NCBI RefSeq assembly: GCF_023169945.1
Contig: NZ_AP025591.1
Coordinates: 62,001-126,000 of the forward strand
Source of the DNA: Anaeromyxobacter oryzae
GTDB taxonomy: Bacteria > Myxococcota > Myxococcia > Myxococcales > Anaeromyxobacteraceae
Direction of reading: 5' to 3'
DNA: 64,000 nt
The notes below the pieces were generated by a model, which made no database searches, was not told where the DNA came from, and saw only the letters and a list, made by a program, of their open reading frames with translations. The position numbers and the translations under genes are program-made. The number at the start of each line of letters is the position of its first letter. Position 1 is the stretch's first letter. Below are positions 45,840 to 54,503 of the stretch, piece by piece.

Positions 45840-46007
45840 ATGGGGAGAAAAAGGGCGACTCGCGAGGACCTCACCCTCCGTGCAGCCCTGGAGACCCTGA
45901 GGTGGTCGTCACCCGGCCACGGGACGGTGGCGCTGCGGTGGAGTGGCGCGGCGCAGGGGGCGAACACGCCGGGCCATCGCGGGTTGAGCCCGCCTCGCGC
46001 GGACGCT

Positions 46008-46250
46008 ATGAGCCGAACCGCGATGGACCTGAAGGTCGAGTGCTACGCCGGGTACCGCGGGGAGGAGACGCCGCGGCGCCTCGTCCTCGGCGACCGCCGC
46101 GTCGAGGTCGTGGAGGTGATCGATCGCTGGTACGGCCCCGACCACCGGTACTTCAAGCTCCGCGGCGACGACGGCGCCGTGTACCTCGTCCGCCACGACG
46201 AGCCCGCGGACCGGTGGGAGCTGACGCTGTTCCAGCGGGAGGAGCGGTGA
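46008..46250 (+). CDS. Small conserved hypothetical protein
   Basis: This cytoplasmic protein of 75-80 residues has a compact sequence: MDLKVECYAGYRGEETPRRL, VVEVIDRWYGPDHRYFKLRG, then VYLVRHDEPADRWELTLFQR. I recall similar small unnamed proteins in Deltaproteobacteria with the same ECYAGYRGEE, DRW-PDHRYF and RHD motifs, but no function. The ATG at 46008 or the one five codons on (46023) may be used; neither has a strong ribosome site. It is divergent from the che operon and converges with the DUF2182 gene across 121 bases that contain nothing I recognise. Confidence 0.75.
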   Translation: MSRTAMDLKVECYAGYRGEETPRRLVLGDRRVEVVEVIDRWYGPDHRYFKLRGDDGAVYLVRHDEPADRWELTLFQREER

Positions 46251-46371
46251 GCGTGCCCGGCCCCGGAGATCACCGCGGCGCAGGGCACGCCGCCCGACAC
46301 GTCGAACGGCCCCGCGCTCTCGATCGGGAGCTCCCGGACGAGCGACGCGGAGCCCTCCGGCCTTCCTGCGT

Positions 46372-47163
46372 TCACTCGCCCCAGTGACCGGCGAGCACCC
46401 AGAGTCCCCAGGCACAGAGCGACGCGCCGACGGCCCTGTGCATCGACAGGTGGGCGGGCGCGAGCTTCTCGACGAGCACGAGCACGGACAGGAGCACCAT
46501 CCACCCTGCGTTCATCACGCCGTTGACGAGCAGCAGCGCCATGAGCGGGGCGCAGCAACCCACGCAGTAGCTCCCGTGGAGCAGGCCGACGCGGAACGCG
46601 CCGCCGGCCCCGTCGCGCCAGTGAGCGAGCACGAACGATAGGGGCGACCGGCAGCGCGCGAGGCAGGCGTGCTTGAGCGGCGTCCACTGGAACACGCCGG
46701 CGGCGAGCAGGACGCTGCCGGCGAACACCGGCCCCCGCGCCATCATCGCCGGCGACATGAGCGCCGCGGCGTGCAGGGCCTCCTGCGCGAGGGTCGCGAC
46801 CACGCTGAACCCCGCCCATGCGCCGAGGTACCCCGCGAGGAACACACCGGTGGGCACGAACGGGCTGCGCGCCTCGCGACGCCGCCGGTTCACCTCCGCG
46901 AACGCGAGGACGGTCGGCGCGACCGATGGCAGCATCATCGCGGTCATCATGAGCACCCACATCGCCAGCAAGAGGGCCGCGTCGAGCGCGGTCCACGCCT
47001 GCATCCGCGGCATGAGCGCTGCGATCAGCGAGGACCCGTGCTCCATGCCCCAGGCCATGTAGGCCTGGTAGGCCCACGCGATCGCCGAGGCCCCGGCGAC
47101 GCCTGCGCCGACGATCCACCGGTCGCGGCGGAGCACGGCCTCCAGCGCGGTCGCCGCCTGCAT
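46372..47163 (-). CDS. DUF2182 membrane protein
   Basis: The 263-residue integral membrane protein has about six to seven hydrophobic helices. DUF2182 features are the Met-rich segment AMWVLMMTAMMLPSVAPTVL, QWTPLKHACLARCRSPLSFV, FRVGLLHGSYCVGCCAPLMAL and VLVLVEKLAPAHLSMHRAVG. The Met, Cys (HACLARC, YCVGCC) and His residues suggest metal binding in the membrane, and the family is annotated as predicted metal-binding integral membrane proteins. It lies 12 bases downstream of the DUF1326 gene, a pairing I recall from many genomes. Copper or heme handling has been suggested for such genes, but no function is proven. Confidence 0.88.
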   Translation of the reverse strand: MQAATALEAVLRRDRWIVGAGVAGASAIAWAYQAYMAWGMEHGSSLIAALMPRMQAWTALDAALLLAMWVLMMTAMMLPSVAPTVLAFAEVNRRRREARSPFVPTGVFLAGYLGAWAGFSVVATLAQEALHAAALMSPAMMARGPVFAGSVLLAAGVFQWTPLKHACLARCRSPLSFVLAHWRDGAGGAFRVGLLHGSYCVGCCAPLMALLLVNGVMNAGWMVLLSVLVLVEKLAPAHLSMHRAVGASLCAWGLWVLAGHWGE

Positions 47164-47175
47164 CGCACCCCCGGG

Positions 47176-47778
47176 CTACGGGCGGTAGTCGAACGGCGAG
47201 TAGAAGCCGTTCTTGCCCGTGACCTCGAGCGCGAGGCCGTGATCGTGGTAGCTCGCGCGCTTCGAGCGGGCCACGACGGCCGGGAATCCCGGGACCGCGG
47301 TGAACGGGTGGTTCGAGAGCGTGACGTCGTTCCCTCCCTGCCCGGACACCGCCTCGATCTCCGCGTCCGCCACGCCGTCGATCCGGAGCGCGCGCCGCTT
47401 CCCCTCGGCCCGGAACTCGATCGCGGCGCTCTTCACGCCCAGCACCTCGCCCACGAGCGGCCCGAGCGCCGCCGGCGCCCCTCCGGCCTGGCCCGAGAAG
47501 ATCTTGGCGAGCGCATCTCGCTGCTCCGGGTTCGCGCGGTCGTCCACGTACAGCGCGACCTTCCACTTCACCTGGGTCATCGGACCCGGCGCATACGCCG
47601 CGAGCGCCACGTTGAGGCCGTCGAGGGAGACCTTCTCGTACCGGCCCCTGTCGATGTGCCAGCCGATCACCACCGTGCACTCGCCGGTGGTGGGTGGGCC
47701 GAGCACGACGCACGGACACGCGGCCTCGCAGTTGCAGGCCTCGCAGTACTGCCCGGACACGCTCCAGTTCCCCGCCAT
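47176..47778 (-). CDS. DUF1326 protein
   Basis: The 200-residue protein is a DUF1326 member. Near the N-terminus it has a dense cysteine cluster, YCEACNCEAACPCVV, which could bind metal. It continues CTVVIGWHIDRGRYEKVSLDGLNVAL and GKNGFYSPFDYRP near the end. There is no signal peptide, and the fold is a beta-sandwich-like unknown. GAGGAGGGG lies 5-8 bases before the ATG at 47778, ruling out the longer upstream frame. It is the first gene of a two-gene unit with the DUF2182 membrane protein. Together they might handle a thiol-bound metal at the membrane; this is inference from cysteines and pairing only. Confidence 0.87.
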   Translation of the reverse strand: MAGNWSVSGQYCEACNCEAACPCVVLGPPTTGECTVVIGWHIDRGRYEKVSLDGLNVALAAYAPGPMTQVKWKVALYVDDRANPEQRDALAKIFSGQAGGAPAALGPLVGEVLGVKSAAIEFRAEGKRRALRIDGVADAEIEAVSGQGGNDVTLSNHPFTAVPGFPAVVARSKRASYHDHGLALEVTGKNGFYSPFDYRP

Positions 47779-47921
47779 CTCCACCCCTCCTCGAAACGCG
47801 CGACGAGGCGCGATCACCGGCTCGAGGCGGCCAGAGCGCCCCCAAGCCACGACCGCCATAACCCTCGCCGCGGGTGGCGCCAGGGAGACCGCGTCGCCCG
47901 TGAGGGGCCACTGGTGTCATC

Positions 47922-47944
47922 CGCCGCACAGCAGCGGTGCGGCG
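47922..47944 (-). terminator. Hairpin downstream of fdhE
   Basis: An 8-bp stem (CGCCGCAC pairing with GTGCGGCG) with a 7-base loop lies about 70 bases past the fdhE stop and before the DUF1326 gene. There is no T-run. It probably marks the end of the formate dehydrogenase region. The rest of the 233-base gap (47779-48011) shows nothing I recognise. Confidence 0.4.
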
Positions 47945-48011
47945 AGTGACGCGCTCTTCGGCCGGAGCGCCGGGCCATCGCCGGTCGAGCGAGCCGGCCG
48001 CCGCAGCGGCG

Positions 48012-48839
48012 TCACATGTCGTAGAGGCTCGATCCCCGCCGCTCGAGCCCCCGCTCCTTCGCGAGCGCGTCCAGATGGAGCGTGGTCCAGTCCGCGAGGA
48101 GGAACGGCTCCACCGGCTCGCGCGTGATCGTCTTCACGTAGCCGTTGCACGACCGGCACGTATCGAGCCGGAGCCCCTCCTCGCCGTCGACCTCCAGGAC
48201 GTCGAGCCGATCCTGCGCCTCGTTCCCGCAGTGCGGGCACGCGATGCGCTTCCACGCCCAGGTGGTCCCGCACGGGCCGCAGCACAGGATGCGCGCGCGG
48301 CCAGCGCCCTCGGGGACGAGCTGCGCGAGCACCGGCGGCGCGCCGCACGTGGGGCAGTACGGCTGCCGCCACGCCTGCGCTCCGCTCCAGGCGCGGTAGG
48401 CGTCCTTCACCGGCTCGAGGGTGCGGCGGAGGGCGGCCCACCCGAGGAAGACCAGCAGGCCTCCGTGGCGCGCCGGCGCGCTCCCCTCCCCGCGCACGAC
48501 CCAGGCGATGGCGCGGGCAGCGGCGTCGGGAGCGGCGTCGGGAGCGGCGAGATCCGCGACGAGCTCGCCGGCGTCGCGCGCCAGCCCCGGCGGGACCGGC
48601 GCCGAGGCGACGTCGGCGGCGAGCGAGCGGACGAGCGTCGCCGCCGGCGCGAGGTCGATCGCGACATGGGTCGCGTGGAGGAGCGGGACGCCGCTCGCGT
48701 GATCCGCGGCGTAGGCGTCCCACGCCGGCGGCGCTATGGGCGCGGATAGGAACGCGGCGGCGGTCGCGTCCACGCGGCCCTGCAGCCCGGCGATCTTGGT
48801 GAGGAACGGGTGCTGCTGGATCCACTCGGAGAGGGTCAT
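48012..48839 (-). CDS. fdhE: Formate dehydrogenase accessory protein FdhE
   Basis: FdhE is a cytoplasmic, rubredoxin-like maturation protein needed for active membrane-bound formate dehydrogenase. The 275-residue product has four CxxC pairs in the C-terminal half, in the order CPTC, CCGPC, CPHC and CRSC (YCPTCGAPP, ILCCGPCGTTWAWKRIACPHCG, LDTCRSCNGYVKT), which is diagnostic. The helical N-terminal half includes LLVFLGWAALRRTLEP. The ATG at 48839 was chosen over one nine codons earlier because MTLSEWIQQHP fits the family start. It is the third gene of the dehydrogenase region, separated from the FeS-NrfD gene by a terminator-like hairpin. Confidence 0.95.
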   Translation of the reverse strand: MTLSEWIQQHPFLTKIAGLQGRVDATAAAFLSAPIAPPAWDAYAADHASGVPLLHATHVAIDLAPAATLVRSLAADVASAPVPPGLARDAGELVADLAAPDAAPDAAARAIAWVVRGEGSAPARHGGLLVFLGWAALRRTLEPVKDAYRAWSGAQAWRQPYCPTCGAPPVLAQLVPEGAGRARILCCGPCGTTWAWKRIACPHCGNEAQDRLDVLEVDGEEGLRLDTCRSCNGYVKTITREPVEPFLLADWTTLHLDALAKERGLERRGSSLYDM

Positions 48840-48859
48840 GTGAGGCACTCTTCTTAGAG

Positions 48860-48896
48860 AAAGCAAAAGCTCCCGGCAGCGCGAGCCGCCGGGAGC
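48860..48896 (-). terminator. Rho-independent terminator after FeS-NrfD gene
   Basis: On the minus strand a 9-bp perfect stem (GCTCCCGGC pairing with GCCGGGAGC) is followed at once by TTTTGCTTT. This is the only classical hairpin-plus-T-run terminator I found. It lies between the formate dehydrogenase subunit genes and fdhE, so fdhE may depend on read-through. Confidence 0.75.
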
Positions 48897-48957
48897 CGTG
48901 AACGACCATTCACGTGGGATCGGGCCGGAGCCGACGCGCCCCGGCCCGACGCCCTTC

Positions 48958-51099
48958 CTAGTGCCCCGGCTCCTCCTTCGGGAGGACCGGCAGGTTCCGG
49001 ACCGCGAGCCCGAAGAGGAAGATCGTGGCGGCGATGAGGCCGACGGAGATGCCCCACTCGAACACGCTCGGGAAGTAGCGCGCCGGCGCGTCCTGCGGTG
49101 CCGACCCGCGGAGCGTCATCCCGAACACCACCACGCTCATGCGGTTCAGCACGATCCCGGCCGTGGCGAGGGCCGCGGCGAGGCCGAGCACCGCCGGCTT
49201 CCGGCGGAGCCCCTCCGTCGCGAGGAGCGCGAGGGCGACCACGCCGCCCACCCCGACCTCGACGAGGAAGAGCGGCTTCCCGAGCGCGTGGCCGAGCTGG
49301 CCCCGGACCGCGAGGTCGCCGACGCGGAAGGCCTCGTAGGCGAGGAGCGCCCAGAACGCCGTCTTGCCGAGCGCCGCGAGCTGCTCGACGCGGAGCTTCC
49401 GGCCGAACGCCTTCGCGATCCACATCTCCACGAGGATCACGAGGCCCAGGCCCGCGGCGATGGACGAGAGGAAGAAGTAGACCGGCATCACCGGCGACCA
49501 CCAGGCCTTGTCGAGCTTGTCCGGCATGAGGAGGAACAGCGAGCCGAGCGAGCTCTGGTGCATGGTGGAGAGGGTCACCGCCGCGATGGCGAGCAGGATC
49601 GGCACCGGCTTCTCACCGGGCTTCGTCCGGAACGCGACCGCGAGGACGCTGAACACCGCCGCCGCGCCCGCCGTGTACAGGACGTTGCGCGACATCAGGT
49701 AGACGAACAGCGACACCGCGAACACGACGTACCAGGGCGACCACCGCTGCCAGGTCTCCATCGCCGACTTCAACCCGAGCTTCTCGAGCGGCACCGGGAA
49801 GAACTCGAACGCGAGGACGGTGACGTAGAGGCCGACGCACCACGAGACCTCGAACATCGCCGAGTGGTGCGGCGCCTGCAGGCCGAGCTGGTAGAAGTGC
49901 CACGGCAGGCCGAGGTCGGCGAGCAGCGTGACGGTGACGAACGAGTAGGACAGGAGCCCCATCAGCACGGCGGAGCGTCCGATGGAGTACAGGTCCTTCC
50001 GCTGGAACACGTAGATGAGGCCCGCCGTGGCGAACGCGCCCGCGGCGATGGCGATCCACACGAGGTCGAAGACGATCCAGAGGCCCCAGGCGTAGGTGTC
50101 GTTGAGGTTCGTCGAGCCGCCGAGGCCGAGCGCGAAGCGGGCGATGAAGCTGACGCCGCCGAACGCCATCAGCGCCGCCAGGAGGAGGTTCGCCGGCGTC
50201 CAGAGCTTCCTCGGGGAGACCGGGGCGAACTCGTGGTGGTGCTCCTCCGCCTTCTTCACCTCGGTCTTCCGCTTCGACAGCGCGTACACGCCGCCGAGCG
50301 CCGCGCCGACGCCGATGACGGCCGGCGGCACCGCGCCGAGGGCGACGGCGCTCCGCTGCGGCAGCGGCTCCGTCTGGAGATCCGTCCGGAACCCGAGCCG
50401 CTCGAAGGGGACGGCGGACAGGTAGAGCATGTTCGTCCCGCCGACCTCCTTCTCCCCGTACACGTGGTCCACGTACTTGCCCGGGCTCGCGGCCATGCGG
50501 GCCCGCGCGTCCGTGAGGAGCGCCTCGCGATCGCCGTAGGTGAGCGCGCCCGCGGGGCACTGCTTCACGCACGCCGGGACGGAGTGCGCCGCGGCGAAGC
50601 GCTTCCGCTCCTCGTCGGAGAGGGCCTTGCCGTTCCGCTCGTCCGGGATCGCCGGCGTGAGGCGGTCGTGGCACATGTCGCACTTGCGGATCTTCGGCGC
50701 GAGCGAGTCCCACTCCGCGGTGGGCACGCCGAACGGGCAGGCCCAGACGCAATAGCGGCAGCCGATGCACTTCGAGTCGTCGTAGGTGACCGGCCCCTCC
50801 TTCGTCTTGTGGAGGGCGGTCACCGGGCACGCCGCCGCGCAGGCCGGCTCCTCGCAGTGCATGCACTGCCGCTTCGCGAAGGCGTACCGGAGGCCGCCCG
50901 GCGCCTTCGGATCCTCGACCTCGCTGTACGTCAGGACCGTGAAGGTCTTGGACGACAGCGTGGTCGGGTTCTGGAGCCCCTTGCCGGCGGCCTGGAGCTG
51001 GGTCTTCTCCGCCGGCAGGTCGTGCCACTGCTTGCAGGTGACCTGGCACGAGCGGCACCCGATGCACTTCGTCGTGTCGATGAGGGTCGCGTTGCTCAT
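48958..51099 (-). CDS. Formate dehydrogenase FeS subunit fused to NrfD-type membrane subunit
   Basis: The 713-residue protein joins two electron-transfer subunits. Residues 1 to about 245 are an FdnH-like ferredoxin subunit with four cluster motifs: CIGCRSCQVTC, CMHCEEPACAAACP, CIGCRYCVWACPFG and KCDMC with a later CVKQCP. After a hydrophobic segment and a charged linker (KRKTEVKKAEEHHHEF) comes an NrfD/PsrC-like domain of about ten membrane helices (for example WIVFDLVWIAIAAGAFATAG and VIGHT-less quinol-site regions). It takes electrons from the catalytic subunit upstream to the quinone pool, replacing the cytochrome b subunit of E. coli FdnI. GAGGAGA precedes the ATG. The fusion is unusual; separate genes are the norm. 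Confidence 0.93.
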   Translation of the reverse strand: MSNATLIDTTKCIGCRSCQVTCKQWHDLPAEKTQLQAAGKGLQNPTTLSSKTFTVLTYSEVEDPKAPGGLRYAFAKRQCMHCEEPACAAACPVTALHKTKEGPVTYDDSKCIGCRYCVWACPFGVPTAEWDSLAPKIRKCDMCHDRLTPAIPDERNGKALSDEERKRFAAAHSVPACVKQCPAGALTYGDREALLTDARARMAASPGKYVDHVYGEKEVGGTNMLYLSAVPFERLGFRTDLQTEPLPQRSAVALGAVPPAVIGVGAALGGVYALSKRKTEVKKAEEHHHEFAPVSPRKLWTPANLLLAALMAFGGVSFIARFALGLGGSTNLNDTYAWGLWIVFDLVWIAIAAGAFATAGLIYVFQRKDLYSIGRSAVLMGLLSYSFVTVTLLADLGLPWHFYQLGLQAPHHSAMFEVSWCVGLYVTVLAFEFFPVPLEKLGLKSAMETWQRWSPWYVVFAVSLFVYLMSRNVLYTAGAAAVFSVLAVAFRTKPGEKPVPILLAIAAVTLSTMHQSSLGSLFLLMPDKLDKAWWSPVMPVYFFLSSIAAGLGLVILVEMWIAKAFGRKLRVEQLAALGKTAFWALLAYEAFRVGDLAVRGQLGHALGKPLFLVEVGVGGVVALALLATEGLRRKPAVLGLAAALATAGIVLNRMSVVVFGMTLRGSAPQDAPARYFPSVFEWGISVGLIAATIFLFGLAVRNLPVLPKEEPGH

Positions 51100-51125
51100 G
51101 ATCGTCTCCTCGGTGCGCGCCGCAG

Positions 51126-54100
51126 CTACCGCTGCGCCACCGCCTCCTCCGCGCGCACGACGTTCACGAGGCACGCCTTCGTCTCCTGCGTGCTGGCTCC
51201 CGGGTCGACCGCGTCGATCGTGAGGTAGTTCGTGCTCGGCCCCGTGCTGAGCCCCTTGAACCCCCAGTTGTAGGGCATCCAGACCACCGGCACGTCCTGG
51301 CCGGCGATCCTCATCACCTGCATGCGCTTCGTGACGACCGCCTTCACCGTCACCGCGCCGCGCGCCGACGAGACCTTCACCTGGTCGCCGGTCTTCACCC
51401 GGAGCTGCTCCGCGAGCTTCTCCGGGAGCTCGCACATCGGCTCCGGCACCAGCTCGTTCAGCCACGGCACGTTGCGGGTCGTGGACCCGGCGCACCAGTG
51501 CTCCGCGATGGAGGACGTCATGAGCACGTACGGGAAGTCCTTCGACGTGCCGATGGGCTGCTTGCCCTTGACGCGCGGGTACTTGAGGACCGGGTTGTTC
51601 TGCACGTGCGGGTGCAGCACGTTCGCGACCGGGCTCTCCACCGGCTCGTAGTGCTCCGGCAGCGGGCCGTCCTTCGGCGTGTACGAGCTGTCCACCGGGA
51701 GCTCGTCCTTGGGATCCTTGAAGGACTTGTACGGCCCGGCGACGAGCCGGCCGACGCCCTCCGCATTCATCCGGAACGCGCGCTGGCCCTCCGGCGTCTC
51801 CGGGCCCTTCGTCGGGTCCGGCACGTCCGGCGTGTCCTTGCCCTTCCACTTCTTCTCGGTCTCGTCCCAGGCGACGATCGGGATCGTGTTCGGCCAGGGC
51901 TTGCCGCTCGCGTCGCAGGACGCGCGGTTGTAGAGGACCTTCATGTTGCCGGGCCAGGTCCAGGCGAAGTCCTTGTAGAACCCGATGCCGGACTTGTCGG
52001 CGTTGTCGCGGCGCTTCGCGAGGTTCTTCCCGCCGCCGTAGACGCCCGCGTAGATCCAGGCGCCCGACGACGTGGAGCCGTCGGCCTGGAGCTGCCCGAT
52101 CCCGCCCACGTAATCACCCGCCTTCAGCACCTTGCCGTCGAGGAGCGTCACGTCGCGGACGACCCTGCCGCTGATCTCCTTCAGCACGTCCTCGGCGAGG
52201 GAGGCCTGCGCGTAGTCCCAGGTCGCCTTCTGGAGCGGCGCGTCCTTCGGGTCGACCGACCCCTTGTAGAGGTCGCGGACCTTCCGGAAGACCGTGTCGA
52301 GGATCTCGATGTCCGTCTTCGCCTGGCCGGGCGGCTTCACCGCCGCGTACCGCCACTGCACCATGCGGCCGGAGCCGGAGATGGTGCCCTCCTTCTCCAT
52401 GAAGTAGCTCGCGGGGAGGAGCAGCACCTCGGTCTGGATCGTCTTCGGGTCGGTCCCCGGGCGCTGCCAGAACGACGCCGTCTCGGTGTCCCAGAGCTCC
52501 TGCACGACGAGCATGTCGAGCTTGGAGAGGGCCTCGTGGACGTAGGCGAGGTTCGGGTTCGTGACCATCGGGTTCTGCCCGATGGCCCAGAGCATCTTGA
52601 CGGTGCCGGCGTAGGCCGCGTCGAGGATGCCGTAGACCGAGTAGTCCTTCTTCGCGCTCTTCTTCGGGAGCCACGCGAAGCCGAAGTCGTTGTCGGCCGT
52701 CGCGTTCTCGCCGAACCAGGCCTTGAGGCCGTTCACGGTCATCTTCGCGCGGAAGGTGCCGTTGTTCTTCGTCCAGGCCTTGAGCGTCGGCTCGTCGTGG
52801 TTCGGGTAGTTGAGGTAGCCGAACATGTAGCCGTTCAGGACGGACATGTCGCAGGCGCCCTGGACGTTCGGCTCGCCGCGCAGCGCGTTCACGCCGCCGC
52901 CCGCCACGCCAATGTTCCCGAGGAGCATCTGGAGGATGCCGTAGCACCGGATGTTCTGGATGCCGACGGTGTGCTGGGTCATCCCGAGCGCGTAGAGGAT
53001 GGTGCCCGGCTTGTTCTTCGCGAACGTCTCGGCGATCTCGACGATCTGCTTCGCCGGGACGCCGGAGACCTGCTCCGCCAGCTCGGGCGTGTAGCGCGCG
53101 AAGTGGGCCTTGAGCTTGGCGAAGACGGACTTCGGATCGTCGAGGTCCTTGGCCTTCACCGGCTTCTTCGTCTTCGCGTCGACCGCGTAGCCCCAGGAGC
53201 CCTGGTCGTACTTGTGCTTCTCGTGGTCGTAGCCCGAGAACACGCCCTCGTCGAAGCCGAACGCGTCGTTCGCGAGGAAGAGCGCGTTCGTGTGCGTCTT
53301 CACGTAATCCTCGTCGTACAGCCTGTTCGCGAGGACGTGGTTGATGACCGCGGACAGGAACGCGATGTCCGCGCCGGGGCGGATGCGCGCGTAGACGTCC
53401 GCGATCGAGGACGTGCGGTTGAAGCGCGGATCCACGTGGATGATCTTGGCGCCCTTCTCCTGCGCCTTGCGGATCCACTTCATCGCCATCACGTGGTTCT
53501 CGGCGCAGTTCGACCCTTCGATCAGGAAGACCTTGGCGTTCTGGAGGTCAGCCCAACCGTTCGTCATCGCGCCGCGGCCGAAGGAGGCCCCCAGACTGGG
53601 GACCGTGGGGCTGTGTCAAAGCCTGGCCTGATGCTCGACGTAGCTCGTCCCGAGGAGACGGCCCATCTTGTTCCAGAGGTAGCACTCCTCGTTCGTGTGC
53701 TGCGCGCCGCCGAGGAGGGCGATGGCGTCGGTCCGGTTGACCGGGTACTCGACCTCGTTGCCGTCCTTGTCCTTGTCCTTCTCGGTCGCGACCCAGGTCG
53801 CGTCGCGGACGGCCTTGAGCTTCTTCGCGAGCTTCTCGTAGGCCTCGTCCCAGCCGATCTCGACCCACCGGTCGGAGCCGGGCGCCCGGTACATCGGCGC
53901 CTTCACGCGCTGCGGGGACTCGTGCGTCGCCTTCATCGCGGCGCCCTTCGAGCAGAGCGCGCCGAAGTTGATGACGTGATCGGGGTCGCCCTCGAGGTTG
54001 ACGAGCTTGCCCTCCTTCACGTGGGCGACCATCCCGCAGCCGCACGAGCAGAAGTTGCAGGCGGTCGTGAACTCCTTCGCGCCCTGCAGCTTCAGCCCGC

Positions 54101-54206
54101 GGGTCGCGGCTCGAGCCTCGCCGGGACCGAAGCCGAGCTCCGCGAGCGCGAGCCCGGCGGTCCCGCCGGCGGCGATCTTCAACCAGCTTCTCCTGCCGAG
54201 ATTCAT
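51126..54206 (-). CDS. fdnG: Formate dehydrogenase catalytic subunit, selenocysteine-containing (UGA at 53616-53618)
   Basis: This 1026-residue molybdo- or tungsto-enzyme oxidises formate to CO2, probably on the periplasmic side. It has a Tat signal (MNLGRRSWLKIAAGG), a [4Fe-4S] site (ACNFCSCGCGM and GALCSKG) and bis-MGD-binding domains. An in-frame TGA forms codon 197 in the context QARL-Sec-HSPTVPSLG then SFGRGAMTNGW, which matches the Sec site of E. coli FdnG (residue 196). Gene callers would split it into 53616-54206 and 51126-53567. A SECIS-like hairpin follows the UGA. AGGAG precedes the ATG. It lies 26 bases upstream of the FeS-NrfD gene, behind a sigma-54-type promoter. Confidence 0.95.
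53586..53604 (-). promoter_or_regulatory. Bacterial SECIS-like hairpin downstream of the Sec UGA
   Basis: On the minus strand, 11 bases after the UGA, GGTCCCC pairs with GGGGGCC around a loop containing AGTC. The AGUCU-like apex resembles, as I recall, the loop of E. coli fdnG and fdhF SECIS elements, and the apex lies about 20 bases from the UGA, as SelB requires. It is inside the coding sequence. Confidence 0.7.
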
Positions 54207-54233
54207 CGAGTGCTCCTGTCGATTTAACCTGAG

Positions 54234-54251
54234 CCGCTGAGGGTTTAGCGG
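54234..54251 (-). promoter_or_regulatory. Hairpin in the fdnG leader
   Basis: CCGCT and AGCGG pair around an 8-base AT-rich loop, 28-45 bases before the fdnG ATG and just downstream of the expected transcript start. It may stabilise the leader or mask nothing in particular; the ribosome site lies outside it. Confidence 0.3.
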
Positions 54252-54267
54252 ACGTGCGGCGCCCTTC

Positions 54268-54283
54268 AGCAAGGAGCACGCCA
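54268..54283 (-). promoter_or_regulatory. Sigma-54 (-24/-12) promoter for the formate dehydrogenase operon
   Basis: On the minus strand TGGC lies at -24 and TTGCT at -12 with exact GG-N10-GC spacing; the full element is TGGCGTGCTCCTTGCT. It lies 62 bases upstream of the fdnG ATG. A sigma-54 activator gene and paired TGTCAC/GTGACA dyads lie 115-190 bases further upstream, completing a standard enhancer-promoter layout. Confidence 0.7.
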
Positions 54284-54396
54284 CGGCGCGCCGGAGATCG
54301 ACTCGCACCGAGAGCAAACCCGCCGCGCAACCCGCGCGCGCCCGAAGGACGGCGAGGCGAGCGGCGCGCAGCTTCTGCCGGAGCGAGCGCGGGAGG

Positions 54397-54457
54397 GTCA
54401 CGGACACTCCGCCCGGAGTGTCACGAGGCGACGTGACATGTCACAGGCGACGTGACA
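54397..54457. promoter_or_regulatory. Tandem TGTCAC/GTGACA dyads, probable enhancer-binding sites
   Basis: Two abutting dyads, 54419-54438 and 54439-54457, each have arms TGTCAC and GTGACA separated by 8 and 7 bases sharing GGCGAC. Just before them a perfect 8-bp inverted repeat (GACACTCC and GGAGTGTC, 54403-54422) overlaps the first arm, and another GTCAC lies at 54397-54401. The cluster lies between the activator gene and the sigma-54 promoter, where upstream activating sites are expected. Confidence 0.65.
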
Positions 54458-54503
54458 GACCGTGAGACAGGAGGTGGCGGGCGCACACGCGCCGGCGCGA
54501 GCG

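Noticed and set aside
51100..51849. N-terminal extension of the FeS-NrfD protein in the same frame
   Set aside because: It overlaps fdnG on the same strand in another frame, is not protein-like, and the ATG at 51099 has a good ribosome site.
53616..53618. fdnG read as a pseudogene with an internal stop
   Set aside because: The stop is TGA at the known Sec position, flanking homology is intact and a SECIS-like hairpin follows.
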